NCBI GenBank assembly: GCA_027625915.1 | Contig: JANTQA010000070.1 | Span: 3,229,001 to 3,293,000 of the forward strand | DNA: 64,000 bases | Source of the DNA: Anaeramoeba flamelloides | Taxonomy: Eukaryota > Metamonada > Anaeramoebidae | Direction of reading: 5' to 3' | Shown here: positions 34,844-44,179 of the stretch, piece after piece | Numbering within the stretch: position 1 is the first letter of the stretch | How the letters are laid out: each line of letters starts with the position of its first letter | Position numbers and translations under genes: made by a program | The notes under the pieces: model-generated | What the model was told of the DNA's origin: nothing | What the model saw: only the letters and a program-made list of their open reading frames with translations | The model's database searches: none

Positions 34844-35499
34844 ACTATTTGATTTATAAGAATAGAAATGTCAGATCTCTCAGTTCTTCAAATAATTAAT
34901 TTGGGGGTTTTATTGTAAAAATTAATTCCAGTCATCAATCTCAAAAAATATCCAATATTTTTTATTCTTAGAGATCTGAAATAATTCCTTTTTATATACT
35001 AAGTTAATTTCATATCAGTAGAAATCATTTTGAAATTTTTTATTTAACTAAAATTCAATTTTTAAATCTATTTTTCAAATAAAAAACTTTTGATAAAAAT
35101 CAAAAGTAATTTTTGACTAATAAAATTAATCCAAAAGTAACTAAATTGTGAAAGAGAGAAAATAAAAAGTATCTCCAAGACTCTTAATCCAATAACAGTT
35201 TTAACAACATATCTCTTTAAGAATAGATTTAGTTTTGAACTAGTTCCAAGATAAGAGGATATATTACCTAATGAAGAAACACTAATAATTGAAAATGAGA
35301 GAATTACTTTGTTTGGCTTTAAAAAAAAAGTTTCTACTTTAATGATCAGAACTTTAAAGAGAAGAAAACCACCCTTACAATCCTCTCTTAACAAAAATAA
35401 CATATTATTTCTAAACAGAGGAAAAATAAAATCCAAAATTTTAATCAATTAAGTTTCTTTCATTTTTTTTAATTTAAATTATTTTTTTGATATTTCAAG
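34844..35499. other. Rest of the RPL7-NOP10 divergent region
   Basis: No element is recognised. A 126-codon minus-strand ORF (35448-35068) looks like chance: it is Phe/Leu/Ile-rich and has no recognisable family. Confidence 0.4.
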
Positions 35500-35691
35500 A
35501 TGTATTTAAGAATTTGTAGAAAATGCAATCGCTACACACTCAAAGAAAAATGTCCAAAATGCAGTCACCCAACTGAGTCTGCACACCCAGCAAGATTTTC
35601 ACCAGACGACAAATATTCACGAGAAAGGATGATTTTAAAAAGAAGATATAACCTTTTGCCAATTCAAATCAATTCAGAAAACAAAAAATAA
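35500..35691 (+). CDS. NOP10: H/ACA ribonucleoprotein complex subunit NOP10
   Basis: A single-exon gene of 63 residues, the normal size of the family. It starts [20 protein letters not shown], with the two CxxC zinc-ribbon-like pairs, followed by the [20 protein letters not shown] linker/helix. NOP10 binds dyskerin (Cbf5) in H/ACA snoRNPs that pseudouridylate rRNA and in the nucleolar RNP core. The ATG is the first in frame and fits the family start exactly. Its 3' end overlaps an AATAAA-like signal. It is divergent from RPL7, so two ribosome-biogenesis-related genes share one upstream region. Confidence 0.97.
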   Translation: MYLRICRKCNRYTLKEKCPKCSHPTESAHPARFSPDDKYSRERMILKRRYNLLPIQINSENKK

Positions 35692-36559
35692 ATATCCCGA
35701 GTCATGAGTTCTCTCTTACTCGCCTTCTTACTTTTTAATTCTTTTCTTAACTTTTCCTTTAATAAATAATTTTTACTTTTTTTTTTTTTTTTTTTATGTT
35801 TTTTTGATTTTTTTTATCTTTTTCTTTTTTTTCAAATTTTTTTCTTTTACAAACTCAACACCGCACTGCTTGATCGGAAGAAATTGCTTTTTTCAAACAG
35901 AGATCCAAACAACAAAATACACAACTTTTTTTTTAAAATCTTCTTTGATATACGTAATTCTTTCGATCATTTTAATTTTTGATTAATTTTCAAAGGAACA
36001 AAAAAAAACTTTCTCAAAATTCTCCAAATGAAACCATCCTTTTTGAGTAAAGTCAAATTGAATACGTTTTCATTCTAATTACATACTCTTTTCTAAATGT
36101 GCGAATGTAAAAAGCAAACAAATTTTCTTATCAGATTGATATGAATTTCATTTCGTGTTATTTTTGCTTTCTTGATTCACTTTTAATCCAGAAATTTTTT
36201 CGATATCAATTAGTATTCAAACAGTCACCGTTGGCGGTTTAAATTCATCAATTCTTTTCAAAATTATACCATTTGTTTACGATTTTATTTTTAACTTTGG
36301 GTTGGAGATTTCGAATTTTTTATTTGCATTTTTTCCAAGTTTAAGGAAATATTACTTTTCATAAAACTGTCTGAAATCTCAGTATTTTACGATTGAAGGT
36401 AAATAATTTCACTGATCTTGGGTTTGTATGTTTCAAAAAATCCTATTTAATGGACGAGCAACTCTTATTGATTTATTTTTTCCAAAAGTACTGATAAATT
36501 TTATTAAGGAAGTAAGTACATTTTACAATTTTGAAAAATTTTAATTGTGTTAACGTTAC
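35692..36559. other. Intergenic AT-rich DNA after NOP10
   Basis: Contains the NOP10 3' flank with long T runs. No other feature is recognised. Confidence 0.5.
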
Positions 36560-36567
36560 TGAAAAAT
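36560..36567 (+). repeat. Target-site duplication, left copy, of element X copy 2
   Basis: TGAAAAAT directly before the TIR, repeated at 38165-38172. Confidence 0.8.
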
Positions 36568-38164
36568 ATTTTTTGAGTGCCACCAGATATTGAAACTTTA
36601 TAACCAAAACACCATTCGCCACTCTATTCATGAAAAGAATCAAAGTAATTCAGAGTTGAATCTTAGATTTTTCAATTTTTTGAACATTTTTTTTTTGATT
36701 AAATTTTTGAGTTTTATTAAATTTGGTTTTGGATCTACTGTAGTCAAAATAAAGCGTGCAAAAAAATTTAATACATGTTTCAAAATAAAAAGCGTGTTTT
36801 TTTGTTATAGTTGACCAATACATTAACCAATCAAAGAAACCAATAATAAACCCTAAAAAAATATGGTATTGGTTTCTTAAAGTTCTATTATTTAAAAAGA
36901 AATTCTAAAAATGATGGATCAAATTGCAAAATTTATCTCAAAAAATAGAGAAAATTTTAATTTTCTTCAAAAAAACAAAAAATTTTAAAAAAATTGAGAT
37001 TATTATGGAAAATTTTCAACTATTTGCATGAATAATTTAAATTTTACTTAAAATATCCAGTACTTTACTTTCAAAATTGATTTGAACTTAGGTATACTAT
37101 TTGGTAGTAGATTGGATGTTACCTTAGTAGAAGAATAAAAAAAAAGGCACTGGTAATATTTTGAAACACGGATTATACTTGTTGTACAAGCATTATTTTG
37201 ATCACTTTAGAGATGTGTTTATACGAAAGATTGAAATTAATCCAACAGTAAACTAAAAAAATATACCTGAAAGGGTGTGCATTTGTAACAAATATTTTCT
37301 TTTAGAAGACCAGACACAAAAGATCACCTTTCCAAATAAATTTGTTGAAATTAAGAATTAAAAAAAAAAAAATTCGATAAAAGCCTATTTTCGAAGATTT
37401 TTTTCTTTATCTTCTTAGTTTGTATGAATACAAACTATTTTTTACCTTAAATTTCTCACCTCATTGCTATTTATTATTATTTTAAAAAACCCTTTGTGAC
37501 AAATTTGCTTTCAAAATTCTTTTTTAAAATATTTTTATCAATCAAAGCCAAAATAAAGAGCACTATTTCAAAAATTAAAATAAAGAGGTTGAATTCTTAG
37601 AATCAAAAAACAGTTACAAAAGATTCAAACCAAAATAATTGAAAAATTCAAGAAAAAATTTCAATCAGATTCAGAATTTTTTTGAGTTCTCATTTCAATG
37701 GAAAATAAATAATTATAAAATCCAAATGTATTTGTCTAATAAACCCTTATTCTCAAGAAGAATTAAAAAAATCTCTGATTTTCTGAACTAAAACTAGAAT
37801 TAGATAAATTAAATGAAAATAAGAGTTTTTAAATTTATTTTGGAAATTCTTTCGAAATAAACAGTAATTTGTTTTTCAAAAATTTTACAAACAAAATTAT
37901 TTTCATAAAGAATTAAAAATAAATCCAAATAAAGAATAAGTAATTGTGTAAAATTTTATAGATAAGATCAATTAATTAATGATTTTTATTTATTTTTTTT
38001 TGATCAATTTTTTCATTTTTTTGATTTGCATTGTTTTATTGGTATGAAAATATCTTAAACTAGGATGCTTTATTCCACTCTAGTATTTATGAAAATATCA
38101 ATGTATTTGGCTAAAGAAATGAATTGAAGAATTCAGTTTCACATCAATGGTGGCACTCAAAAAA
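36568..38164 (+). mobile_element. Element X copy 2: hAT-like TIR element with 8-bp duplication
   Basis: It begins ATTTTTTGAGTGCCACC and ends GGTGGCACTCAAAAAA, a perfect terminal inverted repeat of 16 bp or more. The flanks are identical 8-mers (TGAAAAAT). An 8-bp duplication is the hallmark of hAT-like transposons. The element is 1,597 bp, of which 473 bp is the nested element Y copy 2. No transposase frame is seen, so it is non-autonomous. X copy 1 and a fragment at 45528 are relatives. Confidence 0.88.
36737..37209 (+). mobile_element. Element Y copy 2: TA-flanked, nested in element X copy 2
   Basis: The insert starts TACTGTAGTCAAAATAAAGC and ends in the inverse (GCATTATTTTGATCACTTTA). X copy 1 shows the uninterrupted site (ggatcTAgaaaag). 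Y is therefore about 473 bp with a TA target duplication, in the style of Tc1/mariner MITEs. Confidence 0.88.
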
Positions 38165-38172
38165 TGAAAAAT
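38165..38172 (+). repeat. Target-site duplication, right copy, of element X copy 2
   Basis: TGAAAAAT, identical to 36560-36567. Confidence 0.8.
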
Positions 38173-38742
38173 GTACTTACCCCCTTAAATTTCAAACAAA
38201 TTTTCGTTCAATTTCATTGTTTATCAATCTTAGAAATGTTTCTTATCAAACAGTCTACGACAAAGAATATTTAGAAGAACAGCTAATTTTACAGAGTTTC
38301 TTAACACTTGACTTCATAAAATACTTTTTTCAAATCTTGAGAACAAAATTTCAAAAAGGAAGAGCAAGTAAAAATTTCCAAAAATTTATTGCAATTTATT
38401 AGTAATAGAGCACTTATTTTTACAAGGATCCAATTAACATTGATAAAAAGCAAACTTCCTTGATTAACTTTATAGAAATGAATTATTATATTTCTAAAAT
38501 AGTTCCAAAAGTGATTATAACCATTAAAAAAGATCAATCATTCGTGAAATATGAGTAAAACTTTGGGTTGATCTTAAATTTCTCTTCTTTAGGGGTTGAA
38601 GTAAACTCCATTTCAAAATCATTGGCCCATTAAAAATCAAATTTTGTAAATAACTTTTTTATAAATCGAAGTTATAAATTATAATAAAAAAATTATCATT
38701 TTAATATTTAGTTACATCCACAAGAAATATTATGTTTTGATC
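38173..38742. other. Spacer between elements X and Y
   Basis: AT-rich; nothing recognised. Confidence 0.45.
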
Positions 38743-39064
38743 TACTGTAATCAAAATAATGCGTGCACAACGACTATTATCCATGTTTCAAAATATTATC
38801 CGTGTTTTTTTTTATTCTTGTACCAAGGTAACATCCAATCTACTACCAAATAGTATACCTAAGTTCAAATCAATTTTGAAAGTAAAAGTCTGGTTATTTT
38901 CAGTAAAATTTAAATTATTCATGCAAATAGTTGAAAATTTTTCATAATATTCTCAATTTTTTTGAATTTTTTTGTTTTTTTGATTACAATTTTCTCAAAA
39001 ATTTACTCTATTTTTTGAGATAAATTTTACAATTTGATTCTTCATTTTTAGAATTTCTTTTTAA

Positions 39065-40007
39065 TTAAGAGACAAGTCTCTATTACATTTTTTTAGGTAA
39101 ATTTAATAGAGATTTAGAAAATTTTTTTGTCAATTACTTAGATTTGAAATCAAAGTGAAAAACTTCTTAGGGTAGTAATGAAACTTCGATAAACGGCATT
39201 CATTAACTTTAGTTGTTGTTTTTATAGAAATAAAAAAATTTTCCTTTTTTTCACTTTTTTGAAAGTTGCTTTTTTTCAACCTTTCACAAAAATACAAAAA
39301 ATAAAAAAAAATATGAGCAAGAAAGCTAAACTTTGTTGTGTTTGTGAAAGACCTACAAAAAATAGTTTGAAAAATGAACCTGAAAAGGTTTTTTTGGATT
39401 TGCATAAAAAAACACTTTGATTCGGAAAAAATATGCAATATATGCTTTACTCAAAATAAAAGATTTTCTTTCTTTTCCTGTACCATTCTTTTTTAATCAT
39501 GAATCCACTTTTTGAGTTTATTCTCTTTAGTTTTTGTTGAATTTGAAGTTTTTTTAAGAATTCCCAAATCATTATTCCAAAAGTTTTTGTCAGAGTCAAA
39601 AAAAAATAAAATAAAAGAATACGAACTATTTTTTTTAAAAGTAATTATTGAGAAAACAAATTGAGTTCTTTATAGAGTCAGGTTGGATGAACAGAATTGA
39701 AAGAGAAAATATTCACTAGTTTTCAATTATTTTTTCGTTTTTCAAAATGAGAATAAATATTAATTTTGAGAAAATAATTAAATCCAAAATTAATCAAAAA
39801 ATACTCATTCATTAAAGATATTTCTATAAAAAAAATTTGTAAAATACACTTTTTTTGACAGAATTATAAATGTAAAAAAAAACAGGAACTAAAAGTTCTA
39901 ACATTGAAAAAAACTGTATTTTTTCAATTTTAAGCATATTTCAAGATAAAGATTCCTTATTTAGAAATTGGTCAAAAAAAAAAAATTAATAGAGACTAGT
40001 CCCTTAA
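39065..40007. mobile_element. Element A copy 1: TTAA-flanked TIR element inside Y copy 1
   Basis: It starts TTAAGAGACAAGTCTCTATT and ends AATAGAGACTAGTCCCTTAA. Copy 2 (47724-48664) is highly similar over its whole 941 bp. The corresponding empty site is TTTAAATAATAGAAC in Y copies 2 and 3, so the insertion duplicated TTAA. That duplication points to a piggyBac-like mechanism. It contains a short ORF (39313-39420) but no transposase. Confidence 0.92.
39313..39420 (+). CDS. Small CxxC peptide frame inside element A copy 1
   Basis: 35 codons from ATG, starting MSKKAKLCCVCERPTKNSLK. The same frame occurs in copy 2 at 47972-48079. In both copies it ends at a TGA after an A-run. A one-base shift would continue into FDSEKICNICFTQNKR, supplying a second CxxC pair. 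It may be a relic of a zinc-binding transposase domain. A 102-codon minus-strand frame covers the same bases in both copies and is probably its shadow. Coding status is uncertain. Confidence 0.3.
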   Translation: MSKKAKLCCVCERPTKNSLKNEPEKVFLDLHKKTL

Positions 40008-40280
40008 TAGAACTTTAAGAAACCAACACCATATTTTTTTAGTGTTTATTATTGGGTTTCTTTGATCGCTTGATGTATTGGTCAACTATAATACACACAA
40101 ACACGCTTTTTATTTTGAAACACGCATTAACTTTTTTTGCACGCTTTATTTTGACTACAGTAAAAATAAAATTAAAAAAAGTAAAAAAAAATAAAAAAAA
40201 AAATTGGGATATTTATTATTAAATTTAGTTTATAATTTAATATAGACAATTTTTTAGGACTGAATAGTTTATCTCCACCA

Positions 40281-40674
40281 TACTGATATTTGAATTACAA
40301 ATGGGAAAAATTTTCACGTGATTTTCAAATTTCCTTTTCCAAATTGAGATCAGATCGACACGTTACACTGGTTATTTTTTTTTAAATTGAATAAATTTTA
40401 TACTTCCTTGTCAATTTCCTTTTTCAAAGAGAGTTTTTAACTTACTTTTTTAAAAACTTGATTTACCAAAGAAAAATATGAAAAGGAAGTGAAAATTTTT
40501 TCCCATTTACTGGTATTTGAATAATAAATGGGATTTTTTTTCACTTCATTTTTAATTTCTCTTTTTTAAGAGAACATAGATCGAGAACCTCTTTCTTTAA
40601 GAACTATATTTATAAAAAAAAAATATGGAAAAGGAAGTGAAAATTCTTTCCCATTTAGAATTCAAATACCAGTA
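40281..40674. repeat. Element G, two overlapping copies
   Basis: Inverted ends of the type TACTGGTATTTGAAT...AAATGGGAAA...TTTTCACTTCC and their complements occur three times. The right arm of the first copy runs into the left arm of the second near 40505. Single copies lie at 42195-42352 and 44012-44179. Confidence 0.8.
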
Positions 40675-40851
40675 TTATTCAAATACGAGTATTAAAAATT
40701 ATTTTTTTTTGGGTTCTATTCTTCGTTTGGTTGTAATTCTAGATTCGACATATTACCAAGGGTGCTTGTTATTTGAAAATTCTAGACTATGAGGGTAGTG
40801 ATGAAGATGGTCATTGAATTGTGGTTGTATATGCAAACAATAATTAGGTTT

Positions 40852-40966
40852 GGGATCAGGGTAAGGGATACGGGTTACGGGATAGGGGAAAAGAGAAGGG
40901 GTAAGGGGTAAGGGATAAGGGTAAGGAATAATGAAGGAATAAGGGAAGTGACAAGGGTATTTAATA
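40852..40966 (+). other. G-rich GGGTAAGG-type tract with quadruplex potential
   Basis: In otherwise AT-rich DNA this stretch has more than ten runs of three or four G separated by 2-5 bases (e.g. AGGGTAAGGGATACGGGTT). It resembles degenerate telomere-like repeats. It lies in the 3' flank of the minus-strand NFACT-R gene. Confidence 0.85.
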
Positions 40967-41047
40967 ATTTATAGAATTGCTGAGATGTTCTGCCTTAAAA
41001 TAATCCAGTGGAATCATAAACAATAATATCTTTTTTGTTTGGTACAA

Positions 41048-41440
41048 TTATTTTCTTGTTTTCAAAATTTCCTCCATTAATTCATCATTTTGACGAACAG
41101 ACAAAACAGACGGTTTTTTTCCTAATGAAACTTGGCCAGTTTGGCCATTTGGGGTTTTTTTGATATTTTTATTGTAGCAATAAATGACCTTCGAAATATG
41201 ATTGTTCTTTTGTTTTGAAAAGTGCTTAATTAACATAGCTGCTTCTAAAATGTCTTGTTTGATTGTTGAGAGCTTGACTTTAGACTTGTTAGAGATTACC
41301 AAAATCCCATGTGCAGATGAGACATTTTGAAGATGGAACCACAGATCATTTTGTGAGCTTGACTGATAAAGTCGCTCATTTTCATTTGCATTTTCACCGA
41401 TTTTAATGGTAAACCCGTTGCTTGATTCAAAAACTTTCAT
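41048..41440 (-). CDS. Stand-alone NFACT-R (DUF814) RNA-binding-domain protein
   Basis: A single-exon gene of 130 residues on the minus strand with a clear ATG (MKVFESSNGFTIKIGENANE). The NDLWFH motif followed by SSAHG, and the LEAAMLIKHFSK helix, are hallmarks of the NFACT-R domain. That domain is found in Rqc2/NEMF and in the small protein CCDC25. NFACT proteins act on stalled large ribosomal subunits and bind tRNA. Here the domain is alone, without the NFACT-N, coiled-coil and NFACT-C parts of Rqc2, and is shorter than CCDC25 (about 208 residues). Its sequence looks closer to the bacterial/Rqc2 type. It could be a domain-only paralogue; no upstream exon is evident. Confidence 0.85.
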   Translation of the reverse strand: MKVFESSNGFTIKIGENANENERLYQSSSQNDLWFHLQNVSSAHGILVISNKSKVKLSTIKQDILEAAMLIKHFSKQKNNHISKVIYCYNKNIKKTPNGQTGQVSLGKKPSVLSVRQNDELMEEILKTRK

Positions 41441-42194
41441 AAGTGTGGTGGGTTAGTTGTTTGTAAATTGGACTATAGAATAAAGTAAAAAGATTTCAAT
41501 AAAAAAATGAAAATTGATTGTGAGAATTTTTTTTTTGAAGAAAGAAATTATTGAAATAATAATTTGAGAAATCGTGAACGTATTGTGAAAATTGAATTCT
41601 TTGAAGAAAAAAAAAATTCATTTTTACGTAATTCACTAAAATTTAATTTGTGTTCAAATCCAAAATATTTTGTTCATTCAAGAAAAAGAAAGTTGGTACA
41701 CTTTAGTTAGATTGTGTGTTGTTTGAAAACTGTGATCTTGGCTTTTAAAATAATCCCACACCGTTTCTTATTTCAATAAAAACAACAAAATGTAAAATAG
41801 AAATGACAATTTGGTTTGGAAGGAAAAAATCTAAAATTTCCTTTGTGGTTTCTTGTGAAGTCAATCAAACTTTTCATAACCAATGAAAAAAATTTGGCTT
41901 GTTTGGGTTTCGATAACACCTTTTAATAAATCTTTAACCGATATAAAAATTTAACTCGTGAATGTTCTATTCAGGTTTGGGTATTTGATGATAGGAAATC
42001 ACACCTATTTAGACTTTGTTCGGATTTAAATTGATTTTAGAGGTTATATCTTTGATTAGTGTAAATGGTTCAATAATAGTAATTGCTTTTATTTAAAATT
42101 TTTTCTTCCTAATTAGGAAGTTTTTTTGAAAGAAAAGGGATTTTTTTCTTCTTTTTAATACAAAAAATTTCATTTCTAATGTTCATTCTCTTCT

Positions 42195-42352
42195 TACTGA
42201 TATTTGAATTTTAAATGGTAAAAATTTTCACTTTCCTTTTTCAAACAAATCTTCAAATTACAACCTACCACTTCCTTGAAAACTCATTGATAAAAAAAAA
42301 ATCTCGAAAAGGAATTGAATATTCTTTCCCATCTATAATTCAAATACCAGTA
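42195..42352. mobile_element. Element G, single copy: 158-bp MITE
   Basis: It starts TACTGATATTTGAATTTTAA and ends ATTCAAATACCAGTA. Inverted arms of about 40 bp include TTTTCACTTTCC / GGAATTGAATATTC. TA at each end fits a TA target duplication. Confidence 0.8.
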
Positions 42353-42784
42353 TTTCTTTTTTAAAATTTATCTAAAGAACACTCTTTCTTGATTGTGTGT
42401 TGTTGTCATCCTGTTGATATGTTTGTTTGATCTGAAGAGTGAGCTATTATTTTGATACAGAATTAAATTTGAATTGCAAGTTAAAGTCAAAAAAAATTAT
42501 TTTTTTAAATCTTCTATATTTCTGAAATCCTAATTGTAATCCTTTAGAAACAAGAAATATAAAAACTAGTTTAGTTTTTAATTTGTTTTTTGATTTGAAT
42601 TTTCTTGTGAACTCATATTACAAATGAAATTATTTTATAAAAGTTTTTTCTTTTTGTTAGTAAAAAATATTTTTTTTATTCGATCTTTTATTATTGTTTG
42701 TTCAAAAAAAACAGTAAAAAAGCGATATATAGAATAAAATATTATGAACTTTGTTCTTTCAAATCTTAAATCTGATAAAAAAAT

Positions 42785-42792
42785 AAAAAAAA
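42785..42792 (-). terminator. RNA polymerase III terminator of tRNA-Pro
   Basis: A run of eight T on the minus strand, six bases past the tRNA 3' end. Confidence 0.75.
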
Positions 42793-42798
42793 GATCAA

Positions 42799-42869
42799 GG
42801 GCCAAACGGAGAATCGAACTCCGGTCCCATGCTCCCAAAGCATATATTCTACCATTAAACTATTTGGCC
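42799..42869 (-). tRNA. tRNA-Pro (anticodon UGG)
   Basis: The minus strand folds into a full cloverleaf. The acceptor stem is GGCCAAA/TTTGGCC with discriminator C. The T arm is CGGAG-TTCGATT-CTCCG. The anticodon arm has loop TTTGGGA, giving anticodon TGG. The D loop contains GG. A C discriminator is usual for eukaryotic cytosolic tRNA-Pro. There is no intron, and the 3' CCA is not encoded. The B box GTTCGATTC and the downstream T-run support polymerase III transcription. Confidence 0.96.
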
Positions 42870-43364
42870 GGTCATAAAATCGTTTATTTTCAGTTTTTTA
42901 ATAACTTTTTAACAAAAATAAAAAAAATTTTTGAAAAAAAATAATTTTTTCTTACTTTTAACAATTGAAAATCTTAATAACAATTTATTCCTAACTTAAA
43001 ACTCTCACTATTTTCATCAAACATAAAAATTTTAAATGTTATAAAACCATTTAAATCACATCATTCTCCTCATTCATCGAGTCATTTTATAAAATTATAC
43101 ATGACACTTTATTTGAACTAATTATCATTTAATTAACTCTTCAAAAATCCATCCATCTACCACCCAACATATAATCACTGTACCACTAAAAAGAACAAAA
43201 CAAATATAATTAGATCAAAAATTACAATTACTTGTTTGAAATTTAAATTTGAATAAGACCAATAAGAAAACCAAAATTAAAGCTAAATAATTGTTTTTTT
43301 TTTATAGCAAATACTTATCTAAATAGAAATACTTTCGAACCAATAACCCTTTTAATCCGATGTA
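42870..43364. other. Spacer upstream of tRNA-Pro
   Basis: AT-rich; no feature recognised. Confidence 0.4.
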
Positions 43365-43817
43365 TACAGCCGTTCCAAAGCTACAATAAAATTTTCAATA
43401 AAACACAATTGATTTTTCTATTCAGATTTTCTATTTTCAAAAAATTCTAAAATAAGAGTTATTATTCAAAAAAAAAAATTCAATAAATGAGCTATTATTC
43501 AAATTTGGGAAATCGAAAAAAAAATTTTTTGAAGATCCCATGAAACTTAAAAATTAATGGTCCAAAAAAGCACAAAAAATATCAATATTTACTGATCTTT
43601 AAAGTTTCACATTGTTTGAACAATCTTTTTAAGTGCTTCAAGAATCTTCAAAATATTTTTTTTTTTGATATTTCAAAAAGTTGAATAATAGCTCAAATAT
43701 TAAATTTTTTTTTTGAATAATAACTCTTATTTCCAAATTGTTTGAAAATGTAAAATAAGAATAGAAAAATCAATTGTGTTTTATTTAAAATTTTATGGTA
43801 ACCTTGGAAAGACTGTA
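43365..43817. mobile_element. Element H: 453-bp foldback MITE, TA-flanked
   Basis: It starts TACAGCCGTTCCAAAG and ends CTTTGGAAAGACTGTA-type sequence (TTGGAAAGACTGTA). Arms of about 130-140 bp are inverted copies, sharing AAAACACAATTGATTTTTCT and AATAAGAGTTATTATTCAAA. It is non-coding. The termini resemble Tc1/mariner MITE ends, like element I. Confidence 0.88.
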
Positions 43818-44011
43818 TTTTTTCAGATATATACAATTTCTACTTATTAATGAACATCCTATTTAATCAAATAATTCAAAATAAAAAACTTTATTCTAAA
43901 TTTTGTTTCTTAAATATCACACCAACATAAATACAGATTAAGATTATTTCTCAGGTTGAAAAAATAAATATAAAAGATTCTAGGATATGAAGACCTACTC
44001 TTTTTTGTACA

Positions 44012-44179
44012 TTTCTGGTATTTAAATTTTAAATCGGAGAAAATTGACACTTCCGTTTCTAGGTTTTTTTTCTTATCTAGTCTCAAAGAAGTAGGTTGTA
44101 ATTTGAAAACTCTATTTTTAAAAAAGAAATTGGAAAATCAAGTTAAAATTTCCAGTTTTTGGAATTCAAATACCAATAT
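44012..44179. mobile_element. Element G, diverged copy
   Basis: CTGGTATTTAAATTTTAAAT on the left and GGAATTCAAATACCAATA on the right, with internal TTGACACTTCC / AAGTTAAAATTTCC arms, match the other G copies. Confidence 0.7.

Larger units (their letters stand above)
38743..40162 (-). mobile_element. Element Y copy 1: TA-flanked, interrupted by element A
   Basis: The ends TACTGTAATCAAAATAATGC and TTTATTTTGACTACAGTA form TIRs of at least 60 bp. Read on the minus strand it matches Y copy 2. Without the 943-bp element A it would be about 477 bp. Confidence 0.9.

Noticed and set aside
35068..35448. 126-codon minus-strand ORF upstream of NOP10
   Set aside because: Hydrophobic low-information sequence with no family signature. 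ORFs of this length occur by chance where T/A-rich runs remove stops.
39130..39438. 102-codon minus-strand ORF conserved in both element A copies (also 47789-48097)
   Set aside because: Phe/Lys-rich and explained by overall DNA similarity of the two copies. The opposite strand holds a more protein-like CxxC frame.
42635..42944. Two ORFs overlapping the tRNA-Pro gene
   Set aside because: They read through a well-formed tRNA and have no protein features.
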